Below, piece after piece: positions 17,578-28,772 of a DNA stretch of 64,000 nucleotides. The translations under genes were made by a program, and so were the position numbers. Every line of letters starts with the position of its first letter. Within the stretch, counting starts at the first letter, position 1. Location: NCBI RefSeq assembly GCF_030160715.1, contig NZ_BSOW01000004.1:248001-312000 (forward strand). Reading direction: 5' to 3'. This DNA is from Bradyrhizobium iriomotense (lineage in GTDB: Bacteria; Pseudomonadota; Alphaproteobacteria; Rhizobiales; Xanthobacteraceae). Under the pieces are notes generated by a model. The model made no database searches. It saw only the letters and a program-made list of their open reading frames with translations, and was not told where the DNA came from.

Positions 17578-18817
17578 AGCAGCGTACCGCTGCCGAGTCC
17601 CCAACCATCTCCGGCTGCCGGTCCAGCGCCACCGCAGGCGAGAGCCAGATCACCAGTGCCTGCACCGCGAAGATCGTGGCTGCGAGATAGAGGCACGCTT
17701 CCGCACTATAGAAGCCGCCGACGATCGCGCCGAGCGCCGAGCCGAGCGGGCGTGCGCCGTAGCTCATGATGTTGATGGCGGACACGCGGCCGAGCAGGCG
17801 CGGCGGCGTCACCGATTGACGCAGCGTCGTGGTCGAGATCACCCAGAGGATCGGGCCGACGCCGAGCAGGAAGAAGCTCAGGCCTGCGAGCCACGCCGCA
17901 GGCGCCAGCACCGTGAGTGCCATCACGAGGGCTGCAACGAACCCGGTCACCGGTCCAAGTCCGACCACGGTGCCGAAGGCGAAGCGCCGCATCACCCGCG
18001 TCGCGACCAACGCGCCGATCACCATGCCGACGCCGTACATCGCGAGCACCACGCCGACGCCTGCCGCGGACAGGCCGAGATGGCGCACCGCATAGGGCAC
18101 GAACACCGCAAGCTGGAGGAACCAACCCGTGTTGAAGATGAACTGGGTGACGAACACCGGCCGCAGCAGCGGGTGATGGAAGACGAAGGCTGCGCCCTCG
18201 CGGATTTCCTGGAGCGGGTTCCGTCGCGGCACAGGTGTGCGCGCAGGCTCGTAGAGGCCGGCGAGCAGGACGACAGCGATCGCCGAAAGCGCGGCGGCGA
18301 ATCCGAAGGCGGGGCTCGCCCCAAACCAGCCGACCAGTGTGCCGCCAAGCGCAGGGCCGGAGGCAAAGGCGATGGTGCGGGCGAGCTCGATCCGTGCGTT
18401 CGCAGCGGGCAAGGCGTCCGCCTGCACCAGCGAGGGCACCAGCGCAGGCGCCGTCACGCTGTAGACGACTGTGCCGCAGACCGCGGCAAAGCCCAGCGCG
18501 GCGAGTAGCGGCAGGTTGAGCGCGCCGAGCGCGATGAGGAGCACGATGGCCGCAAGCGCCGCGGCCCGCAGCGCCTCGGCACCGGCCATCAGCGCGCGCC
18601 GCGAGATGCGGTCTGCGAGCAGGCCGGCCGGAATCGCGAACAGCACGAATGGCAGGGTGAGGGCGGTCTGGAGCAGGCCGGTCTCGCCTTCGGCGACGCC
18701 CAGCGTCAGCACCGCGACGATGGGGGCGGCGGCGAGCGCGATCTGTTCCGCCGATTGCGCTGCGAGATTGGACCAGGCGAGCCGGTTGAACGTGTCCGGG
18801 AGAGGCGTCGTTGACAT
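17576..18817 (-). CDS. MFS exporter, EntS-like
   Basis: A 413-residue major facilitator permease with twelve helices. The loop 2-3 motif is GLLADRISRRALM, and the central loop is short and basic (ARTPVPRRNPLQEIREG). The pattern LGRVSAINIMSYGARPLGSALGAI in the second half is typical of the MFS_3/EntS-type exporters. The natural substrate is unknown; a drug or siderophore export role is only a family-level guess. It is divergent from mntH, and the 166-base gap holds the palindrome described there. Confidence 0.82.
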   Translation of the reverse strand: MSTTPLPDTFNRLAWSNLAAQSAEQIALAAAPIVAVLTLGVAEGETGLLQTALTLPFVLFAIPAGLLADRISRRALMAGAEALRAAALAAIVLLIALGALNLPLLAALGFAAVCGTVVYSVTAPALVPSLVQADALPAANARIELARTIAFASGPALGGTLVGWFGASPAFGFAAALSAIAVVLLAGLYEPARTPVPRRNPLQEIREGAAFVFHHPLLRPVFVTQFIFNTGWFLQLAVFVPYAVRHLGLSAAGVGVVLAMYGVGMVIGALVATRVMRRFAFGTVVGLGPVTGFVAALVMALTVLAPAAWLAGLSFFLLGVGPILWVISTTTLRQSVTPPRLLGRVSAINIMSYGARPLGSALGAIVGGFYSAEACLYLAATIFAVQALVIWLSPAVALDRQPEMVGDSAAVRC

Positions 18818-18936
18818 CGGTCATTCCCTGAATGTCGATCTGGAGGGCCAGTATTCGCCCCGAAGGGCCGCCAAACCCACCCGCTTCCTGACAAAGCGGG
18901 TTGCGGGCCTCCCGGGAACCATGCGGCTAGATGCAG

Positions 18937-18953
18937 TTGCAAATGAGTTGCAA
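18937..18953. promoter_or_regulatory. Mur/Fur-like operator upstream of mntH
   Basis: The 17-base element TTGCAAATGAGTTGCAA is an inverted repeat: TTGCAA is self-complementary and occurs twice around a 5-base centre. It lies 31 bases before the mntH start. It resembles the Mn-responsive Fur/Mur boxes of rhizobia, and mntH of Bradyrhizobium japonicum is reported to be Mn-repressed through Fur. Confidence 0.6.
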
Positions 18954-18983
18954 TAAGAGCCGAGTTCGGTATTCTCCCTGCCC

Positions 18984-20336
18984 ATGGATGCCCGATCACC
19001 CGATTTGACCCCTGATGCAGCCGGCTGGCGCACTGACGCGCCCGCCAACAAGAGCCTGGCCGAGGTGAACGGCACGATCGCGATCCCCGCGGCTGCGGCG
19101 TGGTGGCGCCGGCTGCTCGCCTTTGTCGGTCCCGGCTATCTCGTCTCGGTCGGCTACATGGATCCCGGCAACTGGGCGACCGACCTCGCTGGCGGGTCGA
19201 AGTTCGGCTACACGCTGCTCTCGGTAATCCTGCTTTCGAACCTGATGGCGATCTTGCTCCAGTCGCTCGCAGCAAGACTCGGCATCGTCGCCGATCGCGA
19301 CCTCGCGCAGGCCTGCCGCGCGACCTACTCGCCGGCGGTGAACTTGCTTTTGTGGCTGGCCTGCGAGGCCGCGATCATCGCCTGCGATCTCGCCGAGGTC
19401 ATCGGCACTGCGATCGCGCTAAAACTGCTGTTCGGCATTCCCCTGATCGGCGGCGCGCTGATCGCTGCACTCGATGCCTTCCTGCTGCTGCTCCTGATGA
19501 ACCGCGGCTTCCGCTTCCTGGAAGCCTTCGTCATCGCGTTGCTTGTCGTGATCGCGGTCTGCTTCGCGATTCAGATCGCAGCGGCGGCGCCGCCGGTCGC
19601 GGAGGTGATCCGCGGATTTGCGCCGCGGACGGAGATCTTCACCAATCCCGAGATGCTCTACATCGCGATCGGCATCATCGGTGCTACCGTGATGCCGCAT
19701 AATCTCTACCTGCACTCCTCGATCGTGCAGACCCGCGCCTATGAGCGGACCGACGAAGGCCGGCGCGAGGCGATCACATGGGCGACGACGGACTCGACCA
19801 TCGCCCTGATGCTGGCGCTGTTCATCAACGCCGCGATCCTCGTCGTTGCCGCTGCGACCTTCCACAAAAGTGGCCATGCCGACGTCGCCGAGATTGGCCA
19901 GGCCTTCGAGCTGCTGTCGCCGCTGCTTGGACTTGGCATTGCCTCGACGCTGTTCGCTGTGGCGCTGCTCGCCTCGGGCCTCAACTCCACGGTGACGGCA
20001 ACGCTCGCTGGCCAGATCGTGATGGAGGGCTTTCTCGACCTGCGCCTGCCGAGCTGGGCACGCCGCCTGCTCACGCGCGGCATCGCCATCATTCCCGTGA
20101 TCATCGTCACCGCGATCTATGGCGAGCGCGGCACGGCGGATTTGCTGGTGTTCAGCCAGGTCGTGCTGTCCATGCAGCTTCCCTTCGCGGTCATTCCGCT
20201 GGTCCGCTTCGTCTCCGACCGACGCAAGATGGGCAAGTTCGCGATTTCCCGCGGCGTCGCCGCGACCGCCTGGATCGTCGCCGGCGTCATCGTGATTTTG
20301 AACGTGAAGTTGTTGTTCGACACGATTTTTGGGTGA
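18984..20336 (+). CDS. mntH: Nramp-family Mn(II)/divalent metal:proton symporter
   Basis: A 450-residue inner-membrane importer of Mn(II), and probably Fe(II), driven by protons. It has eleven or so helices. The metal site is visible as D60-P-G-N63 in YMDPGNW, plus the MPHNLYLHS motif of helix 6 near residue 237. Length is normal, with a 40-residue polar N-terminus. No strong ribosome-binding site precedes the ATG. A Mur/Fur-like palindrome at 18937-18953 predicts repression by manganese. Confidence 0.92.
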   Translation: MDARSPDLTPDAAGWRTDAPANKSLAEVNGTIAIPAAAAWWRRLLAFVGPGYLVSVGYMDPGNWATDLAGGSKFGYTLLSVILLSNLMAILLQSLAARLGIVADRDLAQACRATYSPAVNLLLWLACEAAIIACDLAEVIGTAIALKLLFGIPLIGGALIAALDAFLLLLLMNRGFRFLEAFVIALLVVIAVCFAIQIAAAAPPVAEVIRGFAPRTEIFTNPEMLYIAIGIIGATVMPHNLYLHSSIVQTRAYERTDEGRREAITWATTDSTIALMLALFINAAILVVAAATFHKSGHADVAEIGQAFELLSPLLGLGIASTLFAVALLASGLNSTVTATLAGQIVMEGFLDLRLPSWARRLLTRGIAIIPVIIVTAIYGERGTADLLVFSQVVLSMQLPFAVIPLVRFVSDRRKMGKFAISRGVAATAWIVAGVIVILNVKLLFDTIFG

Positions 20337-20351
20337 CGTGCCCAAACCTTC

Positions 20352-20450
20352 GCTGTCGTTGCCCGGCTTGACCGGGCAACCCAGTACGCCGCGGCGGTAA
20401 TAGATCTCGCTGTTTCTGGATGCCCCGCTTTCGCGGGGCATGACGGGCAG
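20352..20450. repeat. Intergenic repeat, family C (copy 1)
   Basis: It holds short palindromes of the type TTGCCCGGCTTGACCGGGCAA, a CCAGTACGCCGCGG core and GCCCCGCTTTCGCGGGGC, and ends with CATGACGGG. Copies or variants lie at 29397, 30501, 47131, 57561 and 60772. It sits between the convergent mntH and bpt genes, where it could act as a terminator-like hairpin. Confidence 0.7.
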
Positions 20451-20452
20451 TT

Positions 20453-21229
20453 TCAATCCTGCGGCTCTGACGCCGTGTCGCCCTGTGCGTCGATGCGCAG
20501 CCATCCGGAAGGTGCGAGGCGCTGTTGCGGCAGGAAGCGCGCTTTGTAGTCCATCTTCTTGGAGCCCTCGATCCAGTAGCCGAGATAGACGTAGGGCAGG
20601 CCCTGGCGCCGGGCGCGGGCAATGTGGTCGAGGATCATGAAGGTTCCGAGCGACCGGCCGACCTGGCTCGGCTCGAAGAAGGAATAGACCATCGACAGAC
20701 CGTCGCTGAGCACGTCGGTCAGCGCCACCGCGAGCAACTCCTCGCCGCGGCCGGTGATGCCGCTGTCGGGACCGCGCTTGCGGTACTCGATGATGCGGGT
20801 TTCGACATGGCTGTCCTCGACCATCATGGCGTAGTCGAGCACGGTCATGTCGGCCATGCCGCCATGGCGGTGGCGGGCGTCGAGATAGCCGCGGAACACC
20901 GAATACTGCTCGGAGGTGGGCACCGCGCTGCGCTGCTCGCCGATGACGTCGGCGTTGCGTGCCATCACCTTGCGGAAGTTGCGGGACGGGCGGAACTCAT
21001 TGGCGACGACCCGGACCGAGACACAGGCCCGGCACTGGTCGCAGGCGGGCCGATAGGCGATCGACTGGCTGCGGCGGAAGCCGCCATGGGTCAGGAGATC
21101 GTTGAGGTCGCCGGCGCGGTCCCCCACAAGGTGTGTAAACACCTTGCGCTCATGCCGACCCGGAAGATACGGGCAGGGCGAGGGCGCCGTGAGGTAAAAT
21201 TGGGGGGTGTCGCGCGAGTGCTGGGTCAA
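20453..21229 (-). CDS. bpt: Aspartate/glutamate leucyltransferase (N-end rule)
   Basis: A 258-residue Bpt-type leucyl-tRNA:protein transferase. It adds Leu to proteins with N-terminal Asp or Glu and so marks them for ClpS/ClpAP degradation. The N-terminal region has [16 protein letters not shown] and [23 protein letters not shown], the conserved Cys-bearing blocks of the ATE family. The C-terminal half has the GNAT-like segment with [20 protein letters not shown]. Normal length. It is transcribed apart from its neighbours. Confidence 0.92.
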   Translation of the reverse strand: MTQHSRDTPQFYLTAPSPCPYLPGRHERKVFTHLVGDRAGDLNDLLTHGGFRRSQSIAYRPACDQCRACVSVRVVANEFRPSRNFRKVMARNADVIGEQRSAVPTSEQYSVFRGYLDARHRHGGMADMTVLDYAMMVEDSHVETRIIEYRKRGPDSGITGRGEELLAVALTDVLSDGLSMVYSFFEPSQVGRSLGTFMILDHIARARRQGLPYVYLGYWIEGSKKMDYKARFLPQQRLAPSGWLRIDAQGDTASEPQD

Positions 21230-21322
21230 GGGACGTCGTGGGCCTCCGAACTGAGTATCAGCATCGCGCTACGGAGGCCCATGGTCAATCGGTCAGCTCA
21301 CAAGGTGGTTTAAAGAGGCGCT

Positions 21323-21880
21323 CTAGTAGGTCCTGGCTGTGTGCGGCACGGGATAGCGGACCGAGTTGTTGATGACGATTGTTCCCAGCACGATGTCGTG
21401 CAACAGGCGCCGGCGACCGTTGAACAAGCCGACCAAGACTACGAACGGCGTCAGGAACGACATCGACACCCAGAACAGCACCGCGTGCATGGCGCCGAGC
21501 ACGAAATAGCCGGGAGCCCCGTACCAGGTGCGCAACTCCAGATCCATCACCCGCATGCCGATTGTCGCGGAATGCGGGCCGCCGATGCAGGCGCCGTAAT
21601 AGACCACGGCCCAGATCACCGAGGCCGGCCAGGCGAGCCAGAACAGCGCCCAGCCGAGGCCGAGCGTGACCACGCCGAACACGGCGATGAAGATGTAGCC
21701 GAGGATCACCGGGACAGAGATCACGATGAGGTCGATCAGGAAGGCGAACACCCGCCGGGTCGAGACGCCGCGGAACAACTCCGGCTGGAGGTAGGGATCA
21801 TAGGCATGCGGCGGAACCCCGCCATCATTGCGCCAGGGACCCGAGTTGGGGCCTGAATTGCCCGAGTCCGAATACGACAT
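21323..21880 (-). CDS. RDD-family membrane protein
   Basis: A 185-residue protein with a Ser/Gly/Pro-rich N-terminus of about 40 residues, then an RDD domain. This begins with RRVFAFLIDLIVISV (conserved Arg and Asp) and has three to four membrane helices, ending in the RRRLLHDIVLGTIVI motif. RDD proteins have been linked to ion transport, but the role here is unknown. GGGAGGA lies six bases before the ATG at 21880, which rules out the longer open frame. Confidence 0.82.
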   Translation of the reverse strand: MSYSDSGNSGPNSGPWRNDGGVPPHAYDPYLQPELFRGVSTRRVFAFLIDLIVISVPVILGYIFIAVFGVVTLGLGWALFWLAWPASVIWAVVYYGACIGGPHSATIGMRVMDLELRTWYGAPGYFVLGAMHAVLFWVSMSFLTPFVVLVGLFNGRRRLLHDIVLGTIVINNSVRYPVPHTARTY

Positions 21881-22019
21881 GGTCCGTCCTCCCGATCGGA
21901 AACTCCCGTGGCAGCACATGGGATCAGGCCCTCCCCGTGCCAAGGGCGCGGGGATTAACAAGCGGAAATATTCCGGCGATTCGGGGGCGGTGGGACGAGG
22001 GAGCGCGTCCTATTGCTGC

Positions 22020-23192
<1,173 letters not shown>

Positions 23193-23308
23193 AGGAATAG
23201 AACTATTCTTATACCAGCTCGCATGGTTCCCGTCACCGCGGCTTGACCTTCCGCAAGCCGGTACCACACCGATTGATTTTGCCGGGCGAAGCGGCCAGAA
23301 GGGGAGCC

Positions 23309-23794
23309 ATGTCCGAGATCTCAACCCGCGATGCCGCCCGCGACGGCGCCAGGGACAACGCCAGAGACAGCGCCATGTCGGTGGCCGCGCTGTCGTCCGA
23401 GCGGCCCGAGTCCGACGAGAACGTCTGGACGCGGCGGCTCGTGCTGTTCCTGCGCGTGATGGCGCTGCTCTCGATCCTGAAGGGCCTCTATCACTGGGCG
23501 CAGGTGACGGGCTTCGTCGGCGGCGAGGATGATGCGTTCGAGAACCAGTCGATGGCCTGGCAGGCTGCAACCGTCTACTTCGCCGTGATCGAGCTCGTCG
23601 CCGCCGTCGGCCTGTGGCTCGCCACACCCTGGGGCGCGGTCGTATGGCTGACGACGGTGGTGTCGATGGCGGTGATCGAATTGATGTTCCCCGGCATCTA
23701 TGGCGGCAGCCTCGTCGTGGTCGCGGCCGAAGCCTTGATGCTCGCCGCCTATCTCGCGCTCGCCTGGATGGCCGCGCGCGAGCGCCCGCCATAG
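23309..23794 (+). CDS. Membrane protein, DUF6163-like
   Basis: A 161-residue protein. The first 45 residues are polar with an Asp-Ala-Arg repeat-like run (RDAARDGARDNARDSA). Then come four hydrophobic helices at about 47-65, 88-108, 110-128 and 132-152. GGGGAG precedes the ATG at 23309. It resembles a family of conserved alphaproteobacterial inner-membrane proteins that I recall as DUF6163; no function is known to me. Confidence 0.65.
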   Translation: MSEISTRDAARDGARDNARDSAMSVAALSSERPESDENVWTRRLVLFLRVMALLSILKGLYHWAQVTGFVGGEDDAFENQSMAWQAATVYFAVIELVAAVGLWLATPWGAVVWLTTVVSMAVIELMFPGIYGGSLVVVAAEALMLAAYLALAWMAARERPP

Positions 23795-24293
23795 CGATGG
23801 TCTCCGTGGCCCCGACGCAGCGCAGCGCGAAAGCGTTGCGCTGCTGAGCCGGGGCCTATTCTTTCCACGACTTTCTCGCTGGACGTTTGGATCCCGGCTC
23901 TGCAGTGCGTCACTTCGTGCCGCACTGCGTCCGGGACACGAGAGCGCTGTTCGTGGTTGATCATTGGTTGCCTACAATTTGCGGCAAGTTTTCGCGGATT
24001 CCGTGTGATCCGCCACAGCTGTTACGCTCCCGTTTCGAAACAGGGCAGGGCTGTTCTGGAATGCGACAAGGTGTGCGCACGGAGGGTGAACAGGACCTTG
24101 CCACCGTCAACAGAGGGTTGCGAAAAGTCCTTGCCGCACAGGCTTAATCCGCGATTCACTGTCTTAAATTCATGATCTCTTTATTCTCTTATTTAAGCTG
24201 ATCTTCAAACGCCTCCCCTTAAGTTGCGGCTATCAGGCGGGACAAAAGTTTCGTCGAATAAGTGTCGACAAAAACGACAACAGGGGAAGTGTC
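23795..24293. other. 500-base intergenic region upstream of ldtR
   Basis: The first 150 bases contain palindromic material (GGATCCCGGCTCTGCAGTG ... GTCCGGGACACGAGAG), which looks like another dispersed repeat type. The last 150 bases become AT-rich (around TCTTTATTCTCTTATTTAAG), a likely promoter zone for ldtR. No credible open frame was found. Confidence 0.45.
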
Positions 24294-24812
24294 ATGATGA
24301 AAGCCGTCGCAACCGCGGCAGATACCGCGGAGCGCGTCGCCGGCCAGCAGGGCTCGGTGCAGTCGCTCTATCTGGAAGCTTTGACTCTTGTTGAGCGGCT
24401 GCATCGCCGCCTGCTCGACGTCATCAAGGATGAGTTCGATCGTCGCGGCCGCGCCGACATCAACTCGGTGCAGGCGCTGCTGCTCTACAACATCGGCGAC
24501 AAGGAGCTGACCGCGGGCGAGTTGCGCACGCGCGGCTACTATCTCGGCTCCAACGTCTCCTACAATTTGAAGAAGCTCGTCGAGCTCGGCTTCCTCGATC
24601 ATCAGCGCTCGCGCGTTGATCGTCGCTCGGTGCGCATCCGCCTGACCCCGCAGGGCCAGGAAGTTCGCCGCATCGTCGACGCGCTCTACCAGAAGCACGT
24701 CAAGACGGTCGAGCAGGTCGGCGGCATCTCGGGCGAGGAGTTCTCTACGCTCAACAAGTCGCTGCATCGCCTCGAGCGGTTCTGGACCGATCAGATCCTG
24801 TATCGGCTCTGA
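24294..24812 (+). CDS. ldtR: MarR-family regulator LdtR
   Basis: A 172-residue winged-helix protein. The DNA-binding part spans about 50-125, with ADINSVQALLLYNIGDKELTAGELR and the recognition helix GSNVSYNLKKLVELGFLDHQRSRVDRRSVRIRLT. It matches the LdtR branch, known in Rhizobiales for control of L,D-transpeptidase and stress-tolerance genes. Two adjacent ATGs (24294/24297) follow GGGGAAG. A strong hairpin terminator follows at 24892. Confidence 0.85.
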   Translation: MMKAVATAADTAERVAGQQGSVQSLYLEALTLVERLHRRLLDVIKDEFDRRGRADINSVQALLLYNIGDKELTAGELRTRGYYLGSNVSYNLKKLVELGFLDHQRSRVDRRSVRIRLTPQGQEVRRIVDALYQKHVKTVEQVGGISGEEFSTLNKSLHRLERFWTDQILYRL

Positions 24813-24891
24813 TTTCTTTCGAAGGGACCAAGGCCAAGCCGGCCCTAAACAAGACCGGCGCGCCTCCCGGACGTGCTTAAACTTCCCCAAT

Positions 24892-24935
24892 CGCGCCGGC
24901 CCGGCTTTGCCCGGACCGGCGCGTTTTGTGTTTTT
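24892..24935 (+). terminator. Intrinsic terminator after ldtR
   Basis: The stem CGCGCCGG / CCGGCGCG encloses an inner CCGG/CCGG pairing and is followed by TTTTGTGTTTTT. It lies 80 bases after the ldtR stop. Confidence 0.75.
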
Positions 24936-25013
24936 GCATCTGCGAAAAAAGCTGCGCCTTTGCGGAACCAGCCGCCGGTTCGCGGCTTATCTCCTTCGGA
25001 TCGGAGGCGTGCG

Positions 25014-25250
25014 ATGCTGGTCGAGCGCGGACTACAGACGATGAACGTGGAGATCGTGAGCGAGGCCTATGCCATCGCCGCGAATTATCTGCGTCGCGCC
25101 GGCGCGCTTCCCGATACGCTCGTCACCGATGAGCGGCTGCTGAAGATCATCGTGCAGCTGTTCCAGCATGGCGAATTCAACAAGATCAGGCTCGCCAACA
25201 AGGCGATCGCCAAATTCGAGGCGGCCTTCGAGGCCGACGCGTTTGCCTGA
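25014..25250 (+). CDS. Small conserved protein of unknown function
   Basis: A 78-residue soluble protein rich in Ala, Leu and charged residues, probably all-helical (AYAIAANYLRRAGALP and LLKIIVQLFQHGEFNK). GGAGG sits seven bases before the ATG at 25014; an internal ATG at 25041 is less well placed. It is followed 37 bases later by another small gene on the same strand, so the two may be one unit. I do not recognise a family. Confidence 0.6.
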   Translation: MLVERGLQTMNVEIVSEAYAIAANYLRRAGALPDTLVTDERLLKIIVQLFQHGEFNKIRLANKAIAKFEAAFEADAFA

Positions 25251-25287
25251 CAGCATTCCCCGAAATTCAGATCAAGCAGAGGATGCC

Positions 25288-25509
25288 ATGGAAGCCGCGA
25301 TCGACCGCATCATGCAGACCTATGACCTCTTGGCGAACCGCACCGCTGCGGCGAGCGAGGAGGCGAGGGCCAAGGTGACGAACTACCTCAATACGCTGGT
25401 TGAGGCGGGCGAGAAGGACACGCATCGGTTGACGGTCTGCGGCCTCACCTATCTGCGTCAGCTCGACGGCAGCATCGACCCGGTGAAGGCGGGTTATACG
25501 GGGCTGTAG
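25288..25509 (+). CDS. Small conserved protein of unknown function
   Basis: A 73-residue helical protein (MEAAIDRIMQTYDLLANRT ... VTNYLNTLVEAGEKDTHRL), ending soon after KAGYTGL. AGAGGA lies five bases before the ATG. It has no membrane segment or Cys pair. It is downstream of, and probably co-transcribed with, the 78-residue gene. Function unknown. Confidence 0.55.
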   Translation: MEAAIDRIMQTYDLLANRTAAASEEARAKVTNYLNTLVEAGEKDTHRLTVCGLTYLRQLDGSIDPVKAGYTGL

Positions 25510-25819
25510 GGGCAGGGGCGGCCAAGTCCACCCCCGCGGGGCCGGGGAATCGGCCGCCCGCGGGTCGGGGAGCCCCGTGGTCGGGCGTGATGACGGCATC
25601 CGTTGTCGATTGGGGAGCGCCGCGGCGCGAGCAGCCTCGTACGGCCCCAGGGCCTCCAAATCCCCGCGATCCCCACCATATCTGGCATAATTGTCGCCCC
25701 GGACCCGCAAATGCTTGGCCGGCGAGGGCCGATGTGGTAGATCGCGCGTGCTTCCAACCGCCAAACAAGACCGACCGTAGCCCGCCAAAAAAGGCTGCGG
25801 CGGTGGAGATATTCGCAAG
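25510..25819. other. 310-base GC-rich leader region upstream of glyA
   Basis: The first 130 bases are extremely G/C-rich with short complementary runs (GGGGCGGCC, GGGCGGCCG on opposite strands). No open frame with a ribosome-binding site was found. An AT-richer patch near 25675-25695 (ATATCTGGCATAAT) could be a glyA promoter. No known riboswitch was recognised. Confidence 0.35.
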
Positions 25820-27118
25820 ATGACTTCCGCCAAAAGCGCCTCCGCGCCCGATTCGTTTTTTACGGCCTCCGTTGAGCAGGCCGATCCGGAAATCGCCGCC
25901 GCCATCAAGGGCGAGCTCGGCCGTCAGCGCCATGAGATCGAGCTGATCGCCTCGGAGAACATCGTCAGCCGGGCCGTGCTGGAAGCGCAGGGTTCGGTGA
26001 TGACCAACAAATATGCGGAAGGTTACCCAGGCGCGCGGTACTATGGCGGTTGCGAATGGGTTGACGTTGCCGAGAACCTCGCGATCGATCGCGCCAAGCG
26101 TCTCTTCGGCGCCAACTTCGCCAACGTGCAGCCGAATTCCGGCAGCCAGATGAACCAGGCCGTGTTCCTGGCGCTGATGCAGCCCGGCGACACTTTCATG
26201 GGCCTCGACCTCGCCGCTGGCGGCCATCTCACGCACGGCTCGCCCGTCAACATGAGCGGCAAATGGTTCAAGGCCGCGCACTACACGGTGCGGCGCGAGG
26301 ACCAGATCATCGATATGGACGCGGTGGCCAAGCAGGCCGAGCAGGTGAAGCCGAAGCTGATCATCGCCGGCGGCTCCGCCTATTCGCGCGCTTGGGACTT
26401 CAAGCGCTTCCGCGAGATCGCCGACAGCGTCGGTGCCTATCTGCTGGTCGACATGGCGCATTTCGCCGGCCTCGTCGCCGGTGGCGTGCATGCCTCGCCG
26501 GTGCCCCATGCGCACGTCACCACCACCACGACCCACAAGTCGCTGCGCGGTCCGCGCGGTGGCCTGATCCTGTGGAATGACGAGACGCTGACCAAGAAGC
26601 TCAACTCGGCGATCTTCCCGGGCCTCCAGGGCGGTCCGCTGATGCATGTGATTGCGGCGAAGGCGGTCGCCTTCGGCGAGGCGCTGCGGCCGGACTTCAA
26701 GGTCTACGCGAAAAACATCGTCGAGAATGCCAAGGCGCTGGCCGAGACTCTGAAGAGCCACGGCTTCGACATCGTCTCCGGCGGCACCGACAACCATCTG
26801 ATGCTGGTTGACCTCAGGCCGAAGGGCCTGAAGGGTAACGCCTCGGAGAAGGCGCTGGTCCGTGCGGCCATTACCTGCAACAAGAACGGCATTCCCTTCG
26901 ACCCCGAGACGCCGTTCGTCACCTCGGGCCTGCGTCTCGGCACGCCGGCGGCGACCACCCGCGGCTTCGGCGTCGCCGAGTTCAAGCAGGTCGGCGGCAT
27001 GATCGCTGAAGTCCTGAACGCGATCGCGCAGTCCTCCGACGGCAAGGCGCCGCTGGTGGAAGCCGCGATCAAGGAACGGGTCAAGGCGCTCACCGATCGC
27101 TTCCCGATCTACCAGTAA
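25820..27118 (+). CDS. glyA: Serine hydroxymethyltransferase
   Basis: A 432-residue PLP enzyme that interconverts serine and glycine with tetrahydrofolate and supplies one-carbon units. The PLP lysine is in [14 protein letters not shown]. The substrate and cofactor blocks [25 protein letters not shown] and the GGSAYSR region are intact. Length is typical. It heads a run of closely spaced genes: glyA, nrdR, ribD, ribE, ribH and nusB. Confidence 0.96.
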   Translation: MTSAKSASAPDSFFTASVEQADPEIAAAIKGELGRQRHEIELIASENIVSRAVLEAQGSVMTNKYAEGYPGARYYGGCEWVDVAENLAIDRAKRLFGANFANVQPNSGSQMNQAVFLALMQPGDTFMGLDLAAGGHLTHGSPVNMSGKWFKAAHYTVRREDQIIDMDAVAKQAEQVKPKLIIAGGSAYSRAWDFKRFREIADSVGAYLLVDMAHFAGLVAGGVHASPVPHAHVTTTTTHKSLRGPRGGLILWNDETLTKKLNSAIFPGLQGGPLMHVIAAKAVAFGEALRPDFKVYAKNIVENAKALAETLKSHGFDIVSGGTDNHLMLVDLRPKGLKGNASEKALVRAAITCNKNGIPFDPETPFVTSGLRLGTPAATTRGFGVAEFKQVGGMIAEVLNAIAQSSDGKAPLVEAAIKERVKALTDRFPIYQ

Positions 27119-27135
27119 GGCCGGATAACAAGCGG

Positions 27136-27618
27136 ATGCGCTGTCCAAACTGCAATAGTCTCGATACGCAGGTTAAGGACTCGCGTCCGACCGAGGACTC
27201 GTCCGTGATCCGCAGGCGGCGCATCTGCGTCGCCTGCAATTTCCGCTTCACCACCTTCGAGCGCGTGCAGCTGCGCGAGCTCACCGTGATCAAGCGCAAC
27301 GGCCGCCGCGTGCCGTTCGACCGCGACAAGCTGATGCGCTCGGTGCAGATCTCCTTGCGCAAGCGGCCGGTCGAGCCCGAGCGGGTGGAGAAGATGGTCT
27401 CTGCCATCGTGCGCGAGCTCGAGACGTCAGGCGAAGCCGAGATCTCCTCGGAGGTGATCGGCGAGACGGTGATGGAGCATCTGCGCACGCTCGACGACGT
27501 CGCCTATGTGCGCTTCGCCTCCGTCTACCGCAATTTCCGCGAGGCCAAGGATTTTGCCGACGTGCTCGGCGAGCTCTCCGGTGAGGAGGAAGCGCGGCTC
27601 GCCGCGATACGCAAATGA
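27136..27618 (+). CDS. nrdR: Transcriptional repressor NrdR
   Basis: A 160-residue regulator of ribonucleotide reductase genes. An N-terminal zinc ribbon has C3/C6 and C31/C34 (MRCPNCN and [13 protein letters not shown]). An ATP-cone domain follows at about 49-139, sensing dATP/ATP. It starts 17 bases after glyA and its last four bases overlap the ribD start (ATGA). Confidence 0.96.
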   Translation: MRCPNCNSLDTQVKDSRPTEDSSVIRRRRICVACNFRFTTFERVQLRELTVIKRNGRRVPFDRDKLMRSVQISLRKRPVEPERVEKMVSAIVRELETSGEAEISSEVIGETVMEHLRTLDDVAYVRFASVYRNFREAKDFADVLGELSGEEEARLAAIRK

Positions 27619-28772
27619 TCTTCCGCATTCTGGAGGATCAGCTCGCGCAGAAGGCGCAAAAGGAAAAAGAATCCAGGGACGCTGATCGCCGCTTCATGCA
27701 GCTTGCGTTGGCGCTTGGTCGGCGCGGGCAGGGGCGTACCTGGCCGAACCCCGCCGTCGGTGCGGTCATCGTCAAGGACGGTGTGATCGTCGGGCGCGGC
27801 TGGACGCAGCCGGGAGGCAGACCGCATGCCGAGCCGGAGGCGCTGCGGCGCGCGGGCGAGGCGGCCCGCGGCGCGACGCTCTACGTCACGCTCGAACCCT
27901 GCTCGCATTTCGGCAAGTCGCCGCCTTGCGCGGACGCCGTGATCGCGGCCGGCATCAAGCGCGTGGTGGCGGCGATCGAGGATCCCAATCCGGAGGTCGC
28001 AGGACAAGGCCACGCGCGTGTGCGCGCCGCCGGCATCACCGTCGATGTGGGGCTCTGTGCTGCGGAAGCGGCCTACGACCATGCCGGCCATTTCCGCCGC
28101 ATCCGTGACAAGCGCCCGCAGGTGATCCTGAAGCTCGCGGTCTCGCCCGACGACAAGATTGGCGCAGCCGGCGGCAAGCCGGTCGCGATCACGGGGGAGG
28201 CCGCGCGCAACCGCGTGCACCTGCTGCGTGCGCAGAGCGATGCCATCCTGGTCGGCATCGGCACGGTGCTTGCGGACGATCCGCGTCTGACCTGCCGCCT
28301 GCCGGGCATGGAGGAGCGTTCTCCCGCGCGCATCGTGCTCGACCGGAATTTGCGCATTCCGGCGTCGAGCCAGCTCGTCCATTCCGCACGCGAGACGGCA
28401 CTGTGGGTGATCGGCTCGGAGCTGGCAGAAGCCGCCGCAGCCACGCGGTTGGGTGCGGCCGGTGCCCAGGTCATGCGCATGCCGCCGGGCAGCACGCCGG
28501 GGCTCGATCTTCCTGCGGTGCTGCACGCGCTGGCCGAGCTGGGCATCACGCGGCTGATGGTCGAGGGCGGCAGCCACGTGGCCTCGTCCTTCGCCGCGGC
28601 CGATCTGGTGGATGAAATTTGGCTGTTCCGCGGGACGGAAGCCATCGGCGCCGGCGGCGTCGATGCGCTCGATGCATTGCCCCTGTCGAAAATCACGCAG
28701 TCGGCCGCCTTCAGGGTTCATGCTAGCGAAACATTCGACAGGGATACTCTCACCATCTACGAGCGCGCTTAA
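27615..28772 (+). CDS. ribD: Bifunctional riboflavin pathway deaminase/reductase
   Basis: A 385-residue enzyme for two riboflavin steps: deamination of the GTP-derived pyrimidine, then NADPH-dependent reduction of its ribosyl side chain. The N-terminal deaminase has zinc ligands H71, C96 and C105 with catalytic E73 ([18 protein letters not shown]). The C-terminal RibD reductase domain runs from about 160 ([23 protein letters not shown]). An N-terminal extension of about 25 residues is unusual but harmless. It overlaps nrdR by four bases, and its stop directly abuts the ribE start. Confidence 0.94.
   Translation: MIFRILEDQLAQKAQKEKESRDADRRFMQLALALGRRGQGRTWPNPAVGAVIVKDGVIVGRGWTQPGGRPHAEPEALRRAGEAARGATLYVTLEPCSHFGKSPPCADAVIAAGIKRVVAAIEDPNPEVAGQGHARVRAAGITVDVGLCAAEAAYDHAGHFRRIRDKRPQVILKLAVSPDDKIGAAGGKPVAITGEAARNRVHLLRAQSDAILVGIGTVLADDPRLTCRLPGMEERSPARIVLDRNLRIPASSQLVHSARETALWVIGSELAEAAAATRLGAAGAQVMRMPPGSTPGLDLPAVLHALAELGITRLMVEGGSHVASSFAAADLVDEIWLFRGTEAIGAGGVDALDALPLSKITQSAAFRVHASETFDRDTLTIYERA

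Noticed and set aside
25510..25819. Known riboswitch or 6S RNA upstream of glyA
   Set aside because: No recognisable conserved core was found by eye; kept only as an open observation.
25445..27148. A 567-codon antisense frame over glyA
   Set aside because: The forward strand is an unmistakable GlyA; the antisense protein is low-complexity and unstructured.
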